This document shows, in pieces, positions 43,742 through 51,469 of a stretch of DNA of 58,618 nt; positions within the stretch are counted from its first letter, which is position 1, and every line of letters begins with the position of its first letter. The DNA comes from Bacillus infantis. GTDB lineage: Bacteria > Bacillota > Bacilli > Bacillales > Cytobacillaceae. Under the pieces are notes generated by a model that had not been told where the DNA came from, searched no databases, and saw nothing but the letters and a program-made list of their open reading frames with translations. The position numbers were made by a program, and so were the translations under genes. Where the stretch lies: assembly GCF_020171945.1 (NCBI RefSeq), contig NZ_JAIVAP010000027.1:1-58618 (forward strand), given 5' to 3'.

Positions 43742-43783
43742 CCTCCTGTTATGGTTTCTTTCATTTTACTTCTGGACAGGAGG
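43742..43783 (-). promoter_or_regulatory. Hairpin masking the hutU ribosome binding site
   Basis: On the minus strand CCTCCTGT (43776-43783) pairs perfectly with ACAGGAGG (43742-43749), whose AGGAGG is the hutU Shine-Dalgarno 6 nt before the ATG. The 26-nt loop is A-rich. Translation should be low unless the stem is opened by a factor or by upstream ribosomes. Confidence 0.6.
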
Positions 43784-43872
43784 AGATAAATTTATAATCT
43801 GATGATTTTTTTATAAATGATTGCTGTTTAAGATTCCTAATTTGAAGACTCTTATAAAATATTTCTAAAAAT

Positions 43873-45339
43873 TCAATTATATTTACTTTTCCGCCTATAC
43901 GAAGCGGGTGTTGAAGATGCAATAGATTTAAACTTGGAAGAAAAATATGAGAGATGTGAATAGCCGCACATACCCGCAATCCTTTCAATCGGCAGATCAG
44001 TTTCCAGCAGAAGCCGCTTTGCCTCCCGGATTCTGATTTGATGGAGCCTATCACGGAAGGTCAGCCCTTTCTCGGCAGCAAAACGCCGGCTTAAAGTACT
44101 TTTATGTATTCCCAGCGATTCGGCACAATCTGATAAATTCCAGCCCTCGTTCCAGTAGTTTGACTCTATCAGTTCCTCAGCTATTTCAGAAGCCGACACA
44201 GGATCAATAGTTTTACGGCTGTATTCCACAAAAAGCAGGGCCGTAAATTGCTCCAGCTCATTGACAATCTCATGGATTGTCGGCAAATGGACAATCTTCT
44301 GAAAAACACGGTGATAATTCCCTTCCAATTTTTCAGACTGCAGCTTGTAGGTTTTCATATATCTTCTCACCTGGGCAAGCACACTTGTCAGCCGGACCCT
44401 GACCAGTTCCGGATCTGGATATGGGGATCCAAGGGCAAGGAACTCCCTTTCACACCACGACCGAATGGCTTTTACGTCTCTTTTTTCAAGCATTTCAATC
44501 CATTCCCTCTGCTCGACCGGTGTCAGGAGGGGATCCATTTCCTTTGTTAATGAAGGATGATTTTCTGAAATGATAATGTCATAGCCTTCAAAAAAAATCA
44601 GTTTGGTCAGCATCCGTATATGCTGGTAGGTTTCCTTCAGTGATTGCGGTTTCCTGGTTTGATATACGATAACAGCAAGCGGGGCGGCATAGCTTTTTTT
44701 CCAATCTGCCATGAATGAGTGGTACTCATCCAATGCCTCTCCTCCATTGGGCAGAGTGCGGACAAACAGGACGAACTCCGACAAGGCGAACACTTTGCCG
44801 GCTTTAGCCGAAGTGCGGCTGCGCAATAACCTGTACAATGCCTCAAGTGCTGAGCTGTCAGGCGTCAGATAAGCAGCCACGGTCAGTCCGCTTTCCTCCT
44901 CCCCGTTTGAGACAAACAAATCCGGATAGCCGGATTCCTGTAATGGCTCTTGTCCGGCCTGCCCCTGCTCCGGCCTATTCCTCAGCTCATACCTGATCTG
45001 CTGGACAGCCCTGATCAGTTCTGAAGAAGAAAAGGGCCTGAAAAGCACATCCTCTCCCCTGTATTTAAGTGCGCGATATGCTGTTTGAAATATCCTTTCA
45101 GATGATATCCCCAGCCAGCATAATCTTTTATTCTTCAATTCTTCCCTCTCTTCTTCGGTGAATTGGTCCCAGCTGTCCATATTAATGATGGCCAGTCCTG
45201 ATGAACCGTGTTCAATGGCAGCCAAAAAATCACGAATATTGTCCCAAACCCTGAGATCTATCCCGCTTAAATGGGATTCAAGCACCCAGCGTATCCCCTG
45301 AGCCTCCAGATCATCTTTAGGAACTAAATGGATGAGCAT
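43873..45339 (-). CDS. AraC-family regulator with degenerate receiver domain
   Basis: A 488-residue protein with a receiver-like N-terminus, a middle region of about 270 residues and a C-terminal AraC domain (LSDCAESLGIHKSTLSRRFAAEKG, IAGMCGYSHLSYFSSKFKS). In the receiver, Asp9/Asp10 and Asp55 (IINMDSW) are in place, but the usual Lys-Pro is Arg-Pro (LFRPFSSSEL), so phosphorylation-dependent switching is doubtful. No partner kinase is adjacent. It lies upstream of hutU on the same strand with about 136 bp between, making it a likely hut regulator. AAAGGAG precedes the ATG at 45337-45339. Confidence 0.85.
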   Translation of the reverse strand: MLIHLVPKDDLEAQGIRWVLESHLSGIDLRVWDNIRDFLAAIEHGSSGLAIINMDSWDQFTEEEREELKNKRLCWLGISSERIFQTAYRALKYRGEDVLFRPFSSSELIRAVQQIRYELRNRPEQGQAGQEPLQESGYPDLFVSNGEEESGLTVAAYLTPDSSALEALYRLLRSRTSAKAGKVFALSEFVLFVRTLPNGGEALDEYHSFMADWKKSYAAPLAVIVYQTRKPQSLKETYQHIRMLTKLIFFEGYDIIISENHPSLTKEMDPLLTPVEQREWIEMLEKRDVKAIRSWCEREFLALGSPYPDPELVRVRLTSVLAQVRRYMKTYKLQSEKLEGNYHRVFQKIVHLPTIHEIVNELEQFTALLFVEYSRKTIDPVSASEIAEELIESNYWNEGWNLSDCAESLGIHKSTLSRRFAAEKGLTFRDRLHQIRIREAKRLLLETDLPIERIAGMCGYSHLSYFSSKFKSIASSTPASYRRKSKYN

Positions 45340-45499
45340 TGCAGCACTCCTTTCTCTGCCTTTCTATAACATCGGCTTAGAATTATTGACATACTTGCCT
45401 GCAATCCTGCTCCATCTTCATTTTCCCCATAGAGCATCAGATTTGCGATATAATATATATATCATGAAAATATACGACACAGTAAAAGAAGGCAAAAAA

Positions 45500-46576
45500 A
45501 TGAAAGCTTATTTATTTAATTTTGCAGGCGGGAGGATTGTTAAAACCGGGATTGCGGTTTTTCTAACAGCCTTCATCTGCCATTTGCTGGATTGGCCTGC
45601 AATGTTCGCTGTTATAACAGCCATTGTAACAATAGAGCCAACAGCTGCCGATTCGATAAGGAAGGCATTCATCCGCCTCCCCGCTTCTGCCATTGGAGCA
45701 GGTTTTGCCGTTTTTTTTGCATTCCTCTTCGGAGACAGTCCGTTTTCGTATGCATTCGTTTCCCTTGCAACAATCATTGCCTGCCATAAACTGAGGCTCC
45801 ATGAGGGCACCGTTGTCGCTGTGCTCACCGGAGCTGCAATGATATCAACTGTGCACGACCATTACGCAGCTTCTTTTTTCATACGTCTGGGTACAACCTG
45901 CACAGGCCTGATCGTCTCTACTTTGGTCAATATCTTCATCATGCCTCCGCAGTATTCTAAGACTATTACATTGGGAATAGACTCAGCATTTGAAAAGGCT
46001 TCCTCTATTTTAATGAAGGCATTCACCCATATATCAGGTTCCCCCCGTGATAAAGCAGGAGTTCTCGAGGATTTCCGGAACCTGTCAAGGGATACGGAGA
46101 AAATTGAAAAATTATGCCTGTATCAGAAGGATGAGTGGAGGTTTCACCGTTTTACCCGCAAAGAAATACGGTGCTACAGACTTGAATACAAGAAATTAAT
46201 TATTCTCCGGCAATTGATTTATCATATTGGCAACCTTGTTTATCTGCCTAAATCCCGCTTCAGCCTTGATCTGAAAACAAAAGCAGCGGCCATGCCGGTC
46301 CTGGAAACCGTCTCATTCATATTCAAGTATAAAGGCTTTATGCCAGATGAGGATTATCAGGACCAGGTCAATGCGCTCACACAATGGTTCAATGAACAGA
46401 AAGAAACATTTGCCCTGGCTGATCTGCATCCACATCAGCATCATCATATTTCACCTGCTGCTGCGGTTTTATATGAGATTCTTTCATTGCATGACCTTGC
46501 CGAAGAGCTGATCCATATCAGGTCACTTGAGGACCGCAGCAAAGAGCTGCTTCAACTGGAAAATGGCAATCAGTGA
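45500..46576 (+). CDS. FUSC/aromatic acid exporter family membrane protein (YqjA-like)
   Basis: A 358-residue protein with an N-terminal membrane domain of about five or six segments (KTGIAVFLTAFICHLLDWPAMFAVITAI onward, to about residue 150) and a C-terminal cytosolic helical domain. This is the ArAE/DUF939 pattern of B. subtilis YqjA. I choose the ATG at 45500, preceded by AAGAAGG; a TATAAT at 45449-45454 upstream argues that the longer open frame from 45332 is untranslated. The substrate is unknown. Divergent from the AraC-type regulator. Confidence 0.82.
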   Translation: MKAYLFNFAGGRIVKTGIAVFLTAFICHLLDWPAMFAVITAIVTIEPTAADSIRKAFIRLPASAIGAGFAVFFAFLFGDSPFSYAFVSLATIIACHKLRLHEGTVVAVLTGAAMISTVHDHYAASFFIRLGTTCTGLIVSTLVNIFIMPPQYSKTITLGIDSAFEKASSILMKAFTHISGSPRDKAGVLEDFRNLSRDTEKIEKLCLYQKDEWRFHRFTRKEIRCYRLEYKKLIILRQLIYHIGNLVYLPKSRFSLDLKTKAAAMPVLETVSFIFKYKGFMPDEDYQDQVNALTQWFNEQKETFALADLHPHQHHHISPAAAVLYEILSLHDLAEELIHIRSLEDRSKELLQLENGNQ

Positions 46577-46614
46577 AGGCTGATAATTTTTTTAAAAAAA
46601 ATATCAAAAAATAG

Positions 46615-46642
46615 TGTACAAACATAATTATTATGATATAAT
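46615..46642 (+). promoter_or_regulatory. Promoter of the tRNA-Leu gene
   Basis: TGTACA (46615-46620), 16-nt spacer and TATAAT (46637-46642), with the tRNA beginning 19 nt after the -10. Confidence 0.7.
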
Positions 46643-46660
46643 AAATTCAGTTGCTAGTAA

Positions 46661-46743
46661 GCGGTTGTGGCGGAATGGCAGACGCGCTAGATTCAGGTTC
46701 TAGTGGGGGCAACCCCGTGGAGGTTCAAGTCCTCTCAGCCGCA
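46661..46743 (+). tRNA. tRNA-Leu, anticodon CAG
   Basis: An 83-nt class II tRNA. The acceptor stem GCGGTTG pairs with CAGCCGC, the anticodon stem CTAGA/TCTAG closes the loop TTCAGGT with anticodon CAG (46694-46696, reads CUG), a long variable arm GGGGGCAACCCC follows, and the T-arm has GGTTCAAGTCC. The discriminator is A and CCA is not encoded. The gene stands alone with its own promoter and terminator, outside the rRNA-linked clusters usual in Bacilli. Confidence 0.96.
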
Positions 46744-46756
46744 TATAAGAAACATT

Positions 46757-46792
46757 AGAAAAAGCGATTTGCTCATGCAAATCGCTTTTTTC
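46757..46792 (+). terminator. Terminator of the tRNA-Leu gene
   Basis: Perfect 16-bp stem AGAAAAAGCGATTTGC / GCAAATCGCTTTTTCT with a 4-nt loop. Confidence 0.9.
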
Positions 46793-46810
46793 TATTTTGA
46801 ATAAAATAAT

Positions 46811-46830
46811 GGCCAGCCCGCAGGCTGGCC
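46811..46830 (-). terminator. Terminator of the GDSL hydrolase gene
   Basis: GGCCAGCC / GGCTGGCC stem directly after the stop codon, with ATTATTTTATT following on the minus strand. Confidence 0.85.
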
Positions 46831-47574
46831 TTATTTTTCTGTTACAGAAGTTAAACGCATATTATCCATATTGCCGGACTGCATAAAGGTCGCTAGATAA
46901 TCGTAAATCTCTGCCCCGAGGATTTTGTATCCCCACTCGGTAAGGTGGATACCATCGGCAGAAATTAAATCTGCCAGGTCCCCTGCCTGTTTTAACGCTG
47001 ATCTTACATCTATTTTCAATACATTCAGTTCGTCGGCAATTTTATTGAGGCTTTGATTGTATTTCCCGTGCCAGTGCTCTATCCCGCCGACTCTGCAAAT
47101 CCAGCCGCTGATCTGCGAACTGAACTTATTTGAGATATTCTCATAATAGCGGACAGGATCAAGAGGGGGCAGAGTCAGGAGAATGGGTGTGATCCCGCTG
47201 TCCCTTACTTTCTCTATCATACATCTGAGATTGTCTGCATACTTCTCCAGCGGAACTGAAGCAATATGTTCGCTGCCTGGATTTTGCGCGACCTCTTCCC
47301 ATGAAAAATTACAGTCATTGCCACCGATGCTGATGATGGCAAAATCAGGTTTCTCATCAGTGACATCCCGTTCAAGCCTTGACAGCAGAAGATTCGAATT
47401 ATCATTAAATACACCTTTGTTCAACACTTCAATATGCGGTCCCGCTTCATGTGCACCATTATTTTTGAATAGCTCCTGGAGGACAGCTGGATAATTCTTT
47501 TTTAAGATTCTCAGCCGCCCTTTTAGGTACGACACGCCGCGGGTTAGACTATCACCAAAGCAAACTATTTTCAT
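46831..47574 (-). CDS. SGNH/GDSL-family hydrolase
   Basis: A 247-residue esterase/lipase-type protein without signal peptide. Block I is VCFGDSLTRGV (nucleophile Ser), block III is ISIGGNDCNF, and block V is DGIHLTEWGYKI with the catalytic Asp and His. The ATG at 47572-47574 has AAGGGTG upstream; the longer frame to 47658 lacks a ribosome site. Substrate unknown; cytosolic GDSL enzymes often remove acetyl groups from sugars. Confidence 0.88.
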   Translation of the reverse strand: MKIVCFGDSLTRGVSYLKGRLRILKKNYPAVLQELFKNNGAHEAGPHIEVLNKGVFNDNSNLLLSRLERDVTDEKPDFAIISIGGNDCNFSWEEVAQNPGSEHIASVPLEKYADNLRCMIEKVRDSGITPILLTLPPLDPVRYYENISNKFSSQISGWICRVGGIEHWHGKYNQSLNKIADELNVLKIDVRSALKQAGDLADLISADGIHLTEWGYKILGAEIYDYLATFMQSGNMDNMRLTSVTEK

Positions 47575-47660
47575 GATGGACACCCTTTGCATTTCAAACT
47601 TTATTTTAGAATAGCATATTACCTCTTTAAAAACGAGCACAGTGTTCCTGCATTCCAATA

Positions 47661-47692
47661 AAAAGGCTTCAGCCCGGGGGCTGAAGCCTTTA
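47661..47692. terminator. Terminator after the DUF2188 gene
   Basis: AAAGGCTTCAGCCC / GGGCTGAAGCCTTT stem with T-runs in both directions. Confidence 0.9.
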
Positions 47693-47696
47693 AACC

Positions 47697-47960
47697 TTAT
47701 TGGCGGTAATTCTCCTGGTCCTCTATCCTTCCTTCATCATTGTGGATAATGGCCATTGTACCTGCTTCCTTCGCCATTTCCTTAGCCTTGTCCACAGCTT
47801 CGGACTTGGAGCCTGTTGTTAATTCCGGCTCATCTTTGCCTTCCTTTTTTACAGCCCAGCCTTCCTCATCATTTGGCACAACGTGGAAATTTGCTTCATC
47901 TGTCCCTGCGCGGTCCTGGAAATACTGGTTGCGGTCATCGCTATTTTTATTGTCTGCCAT
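47697..47960 (-). CDS. DUF2188 domain protein
   Basis: Small hydrophilic protein of 87 residues. The segment FHVVPNDEEGWAVKKEGKDE, followed by a SKSEAVDKAKEMAKEAGTMAIIHNDEGRI helix-strand, is the DUF2188 pattern (often YdjO/stress-induced small proteins). The domain has no known activity. GAGG ribosome site. Such proteins are often under general stress control, but no SigB promoter was evident. Confidence 0.85.
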   Translation of the reverse strand: MADNKNSDDRNQYFQDRAGTDEANFHVVPNDEEGWAVKKEGKDEPELTTGSKSEAVDKAKEMAKEAGTMAIIHNDEGRIEDQENYRQ

Positions 47961-48056
47961 ATGATCAGCCTCTTTCTTTTAAATTTTTTATACTACACTA
48001 TTACCCTTTCATTATTTAAAAAAACACAGCCCGCATCATTCCGCCAAAAGAAAAAC

Positions 48057-48076
48057 AGCCAATCAACCGACTGGCT
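48057..48076 (-). terminator. Terminator overlapping the stop of the small secreted protein gene
   Basis: Minus strand AGCCAGTC-GGTT-GATTGGCT followed by GTTTTTCTTTT; the stem starts in the TAG stop codon. Confidence 0.8.
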
Positions 48077-48383
48077 ATTTCTTTTCTACACGGACCAATC
48101 CGTCCCTCATATTGTCTTTCTCAAAATAACAGACTACTGTGTCCTCTTTTTTTATGATGATGTTCTGGTCCAGGTCATCCAGTGTAAAAGAAATGCCCAG
48201 TCCATCAGCAGATTTCCCATAGTATGTCCCTTCTTCGACCTTGGTAATTCTATATTCAAAAGAAACATAGTCTTTTTTCTCTTCTACGTTGGCATTTGTC
48301 TTTTTTGCATCGAAATCGAATGAGGAAATCAATACAAATAAAACAGCAGACAGCATTGATAAAAGAATTAATCTTTTAGCCAT
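48075..48383 (-). CDS. Small exported or membrane-anchored protein, unknown
   Basis: A 102-residue protein with an N-terminal signal/anchor (KRLILLSMLSAVLFVLISSF) and a small beta-rich outer domain (FEYRITKVEEGTYYGKSADGLGISF, DTVVCYF). A GGGGGG ribosome site lies upstream of the ATG. No family recognised. The 48384-48570 intergenic region shows nothing further I can support. Confidence 0.65.
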   Translation of the reverse strand: MAKRLILLSMLSAVLFVLISSFDFDAKKTNANVEEKKDYVSFEYRITKVEEGTYYGKSADGLGISFTLDDLDQNIIIKKEDTVVCYFEKDNMRDGLVRVEKK

Positions 48384-48570
48384 ATGTATCCCCCCATGGA
48401 CATAATTTTTGCATCAGAAATTTTCAAATTGACGCATTCTGCTTTTCTTTTCCCCAAATTCCTTCTGCCAAAACCATGAATAAGACTTTTGAAGCTATTA
48501 TCATACTGCTGTTCGTGCCTTGACCAAAGTGCCAAAAGACATGGTAATGCCTATTTAAAGAGCAAAAAAA

Positions 48571-48601
48571 AGCTGGTGCCTGCTATTGCAGTGCTCCAGC
48601 T
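48571..48601 (-). terminator. Terminator at the end of the MFS gene
   Basis: Minus strand AGCTGG...CCAGCT stem, extended by CTGC/GCAG inside, followed by eight Ts. It overlaps the last codons of the MFS gene. Confidence 0.85.
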
Positions 48602-49803
48602 TTTCTGTTTTTCCCTCTATCCTCTTTTTTTAGAAAAATAAGATACATGATCATTGATATCAATACTGATACTGCAGCTGTTGAATAGATGCTGCCATAG
48701 CCGAACCAGTGGCTGATCTGTCCGAATGCCATTGCCCCAATCCCTACGCCTAGATCAAAGAAAGAAAAGAATGTTGCGTTGGCCATTCCCCTTCTGTTCT
48801 TTGGCGCCTGTTCAATTGACCATGCCTGCAGGGCAGGCTGCACACTTCCAAATCCGAGCCCATAGAGCACAGCAGCGAGATATAAGATGCCGGTGCCGGG
48901 CAGCCATGAAAGCAGGACCATGGCGATTAATATCAGAAAGGCGCCTGGTACAAATATAGCTTTATGTCCCTTTAAATCATAAAGCTTCCCGGCAAAGGTC
49001 CTTGTCAGCATGATGGATAGAGCATAAATCAGGAAATACCACTGAATTCCGCCGATTCCCTTCTGAGCTGTATAGAGCGGGAGGAAGGAAGCAATCCCCC
49101 CAAATGTGACTGTGATAAAAAACAGCAGAACTGAGGGTTTCAGGGCGCTTTTCTCATAAAAATCCCACTTAACCGCAGCAGGAGCGGATGGGCTTTCTTC
49201 CACTTTTTTATAGCGGATGCGGGATGAAAGCAAAAGAGCGGCCCCGCCCAGTGCAGCGCATATTAAAAACAGCTGTTTGAAGGTCAGTACTCCTGCGAGG
49301 GTCAGCCCCAGCGATGGGCCGAGAGCAAGGGCGATATTGCCTGAAAGGCCATAATAACCCATCCCTTCACCCCTTCTTTTAGGCGGTATCAGGTCGCTTG
49401 CAATGGTTCCGGAAGCAGTGGTGGAAAACCCCCAGCCCACTCCCTGTATAACCCTTAGTAAAAATAAAAATATGATTCCCGGTACAAATCCGAATGCACC
49501 AACTGCAAGCATAAAAATAAATAGGCCAAGCAGGTACACCCAGCGCCTGCCCTTTGTTTCGAGAGCATGCCCGGCATACGGCCTTAGAAGCAGGGCAGAA
49601 AACGTGAATATGCCGACCACAAATCCAATCAGCTGATCGTTGCCCCCTAGCTCTTCAACAAATAGGGGAATTGTTGGCAATGTCATCTGAAAGCCTAAAA
49701 ACACAAAAAAGTTCGCGATGCATATTAAGACAAAATCCCTCGTCCAAATTTTGTCCTTGCCTGCATCCTGCTGGAGACCCATTCTGCTGCGATCTTCATC
49801 CAT
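48583..49803 (-). CDS. MFS transporter
   Basis: A 406-residue major facilitator with twelve membrane segments (start DFVLICIANFFVFLGFQMTLPTIPLFVEE). A motif A-like loop reads GHALETKGRRW, with a Glu-Thr in place of the more usual Asp-x. The YfcJ/YhhS-like DHA1 pattern suggests efflux, but the substrate is not deducible. GAGGAG lies ten nt before the ATG at 49801-49803. Divergent from rsbY. Confidence 0.87.
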   Translation of the reverse strand: MDEDRSRMGLQQDAGKDKIWTRDFVLICIANFFVFLGFQMTLPTIPLFVEELGGNDQLIGFVVGIFTFSALLLRPYAGHALETKGRRWVYLLGLFIFMLAVGAFGFVPGIIFLFLLRVIQGVGWGFSTTASGTIASDLIPPKRRGEGMGYYGLSGNIALALGPSLGLTLAGVLTFKQLFLICAALGGAALLLSSRIRYKKVEESPSAPAAVKWDFYEKSALKPSVLLFFITVTFGGIASFLPLYTAQKGIGGIQWYFLIYALSIMLTRTFAGKLYDLKGHKAIFVPGAFLILIAMVLLSWLPGTGILYLAAVLYGLGFGSVQPALQAWSIEQAPKNRRGMANATFFSFFDLGVGIGAMAFGQISHWFGYGSIYSTAAVSVLISMIMYLIFLKKEDRGKNRKAGALQ

Positions 49804-49939
49804 ATATCTGGTTCTCCTCTCTATGTAAAAATCACCCTTTATTTTACAGCAATATCATATAACTATCTAATAAACGGCTTCACATTGCTTATGCTTTGTA
49901 CAGCAGCAGTAAAGTATAACATAAAAAGCCGAAAATTAT

Positions 49940-49965
49940 GTTTGCCGGCAATAGGAAAGGGGTAT
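49940..49965 (+). promoter_or_regulatory. SigB-type promoter upstream of rsbY
   Basis: GTTTGC (49940-49945), a 14-nt spacer and GGGTAT (49960-49965) match the SigB consensus GTTTAA-N12-15-GGGWAW. It lies 131 bp before the rsbY start, so the phosphatase that activates SigB may be under SigB control. Confidence 0.72.
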
Positions 49966-50058
49966 ATAAAGCGGAACGGTTTCCTGAACCGTAATCGTAC
50001 ATAATTTCATTCAGTTAAGTTATTTCCCCTGCCTGTCAGAATTAAAACTGTTTTTATG

Positions 50059-50087
50059 AGGAGCTGCCAGGCTCCTTTCCAAAGGAG
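50059..50087 (+). promoter_or_regulatory. rsbY leader with two competing hairpins
   Basis: AGGAGC (50059-50064) can pair with GCTCCT (50071-50076), or CTCCTT (50072-50077) can pair with the ribosome site AAGGAG (50082-50087). The two are mutually exclusive: the first leaves the ribosome site free, the second hides it. Confidence 0.45.
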
Positions 50088-50096
50088 ATAGTGAGA

Positions 50097-51311
50097 ATGT
50101 CGATTTTAATAGTTGATGACAACCAGGTAAATTTGTTTGTCGTTGAAAAGATCCTGAGAAATGCGGGATATGAGGATTACCGGTCTTTCACGTCAGCTAA
50201 AGACCTGTTCAAGTATTTGGATTCTGCTGAATCTGCTTTTCCTCAAAGCAAGGCCGATGTTATTCTTATGGATATTATGATGCCCGAAATGGACGGGATA
50301 GAAGCATGCCGGCGCCTCCAGGAAAATCCATTGTATCGGGATATTCCAGTCATATTTGTCACTGCTTTAGAAGATTCCCAAAAGGTCGCAGAAGCACTGG
50401 ATGTGGGCGGCATTGACTACATAACAAAGCCTATAAACAAAGTGGAGCTTACAGCCAGATTAAGGGTTGCCTTAAGGCTAAAGGAAGAAAAAGACTGGCA
50501 TAAAGAGCACGAAAAGAAAATAAAAGATGAATTGGACCTTGCCCAGCAGGTCCAGCATAATCTTTTAAGCGAAATGGTCCAGGAGGATCACATACATATT
50601 AACGCTTCCTACATTCCGGCTTTTAAATTGGCTGGAGACATGTATTACTGGCATAAAATCGACGAGAACAGATATGCAGCCATCGTTTTGGATATGATGG
50701 GTCATGGGATTTCAGCCTCCCTTGTCTGCATGTTTATTTCTTCTGTCCTGAGGGATGTCATCAGGAATTTCAGTGATCCGGAAAGAGTCATCAAGGAGCT
50801 GAATAAATGGATGGTGATGCTTGAGAAAAAGAAGAGCGGCCTCCATTACTATTTTACAGCTGTATATCTGGTAATTGATACGAAGAAAAAAACAGTGGAA
50901 TTTGTTAACGCCGGGCATCCGCCATGCTTTGCCCTTGTGGATGGGCGGGAGACGGTCCCTATGAAAAAAGGCAGCTGTGCCATCGGCTTCTGGGATAACA
51001 TAAAAGTCGAAAAATCTGTTATTGAATACGAAAAGAGCATTCAAATCCTGTTATACACGGACGGGGTCATGGAAGCCATTGAACGGAAGTTTGAGGATGG
51101 CATTCCCCTGCTTGCAGAGGCTGCAGGCAAGGAATGGGACAATGAAACAGTTGATGCTCCCATCAACCTGGTCATTCCCAAAGAACTCCAAGCATGCCAG
51201 CCGGATGATATGTGTGTCGTCATGATCAAAGCTAAGGCAGAAAGCGAGCAGGTGCTGAAGTATCCGGCTGTTGAAGCCGCAGAGAAGTATTCTGCTGCAG
51301 GACTTGCTTAG
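50097..51311 (+). CDS. rsbY: Response regulator with PP2C phosphatase domain (RsbY-like SigB activator)
   Basis: A 404-residue protein with an N-terminal receiver (MSILIVDDNQVNLF; phospho-Asp59 in VILMDIMMPEMDG; KPINK lysine), a short coiled linker and a C-terminal PP2C/SpoIIE phosphatase domain (metal aspartates in VLDMMGHGISASL, LLYTDGVMEAIE and PDDMCVVMI). In the B. cereus system RsbY, once phosphorylated by RsbK, dephosphorylates the anti-anti-sigma RsbV and releases SigB. ATG at 50097 is preferred over the GTG at 50091 because AAAGGAG is nine nt away. A SigB-type promoter lies upstream; sigB, rsbV and rsbW are not within this window. Confidence 0.9.
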   Translation: MSILIVDDNQVNLFVVEKILRNAGYEDYRSFTSAKDLFKYLDSAESAFPQSKADVILMDIMMPEMDGIEACRRLQENPLYRDIPVIFVTALEDSQKVAEALDVGGIDYITKPINKVELTARLRVALRLKEEKDWHKEHEKKIKDELDLAQQVQHNLLSEMVQEDHIHINASYIPAFKLAGDMYYWHKIDENRYAAIVLDMMGHGISASLVCMFISSVLRDVIRNFSDPERVIKELNKWMVMLEKKKSGLHYYFTAVYLVIDTKKKTVEFVNAGHPPCFALVDGRETVPMKKGSCAIGFWDNIKVEKSVIEYEKSIQILLYTDGVMEAIERKFEDGIPLLAEAAGKEWDNETVDAPINLVIPKELQACQPDDMCVVMIKAKAESEQVLKYPAVEAAEKYSAAGLA

Positions 51312-51398
51312 ATACAGCTGTCACCAAAATTACTTTCAACAAATTTACTCAGTATGCGGCCAAATTCCCTGGCCTGCTAAAAGCTATGAATAAACAGG

Positions 51399-51428
51399 AA
51401 GGGCGGAACCAGCATCGGTTCCGCCCTT
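51399..51428. terminator. Bidirectional terminator between rsbY and rsbM
   Basis: Perfect stem AAGGGCGGAACC / GGTTCCGCCCTT with a 6-nt loop between the convergent genes. Confidence 0.92.
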
Positions 51429-51469
51429 CTTATTATGACTTTCAGGCCCTGGTGATCAGGGCAATTACC

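Noticed and set aside
45332-45499. Extended start of the FUSC/ArAE membrane protein
   Set aside because: A TATAAT box lies inside the extension and the ATG at 45500 has its own AAGAAGG ribosome site.
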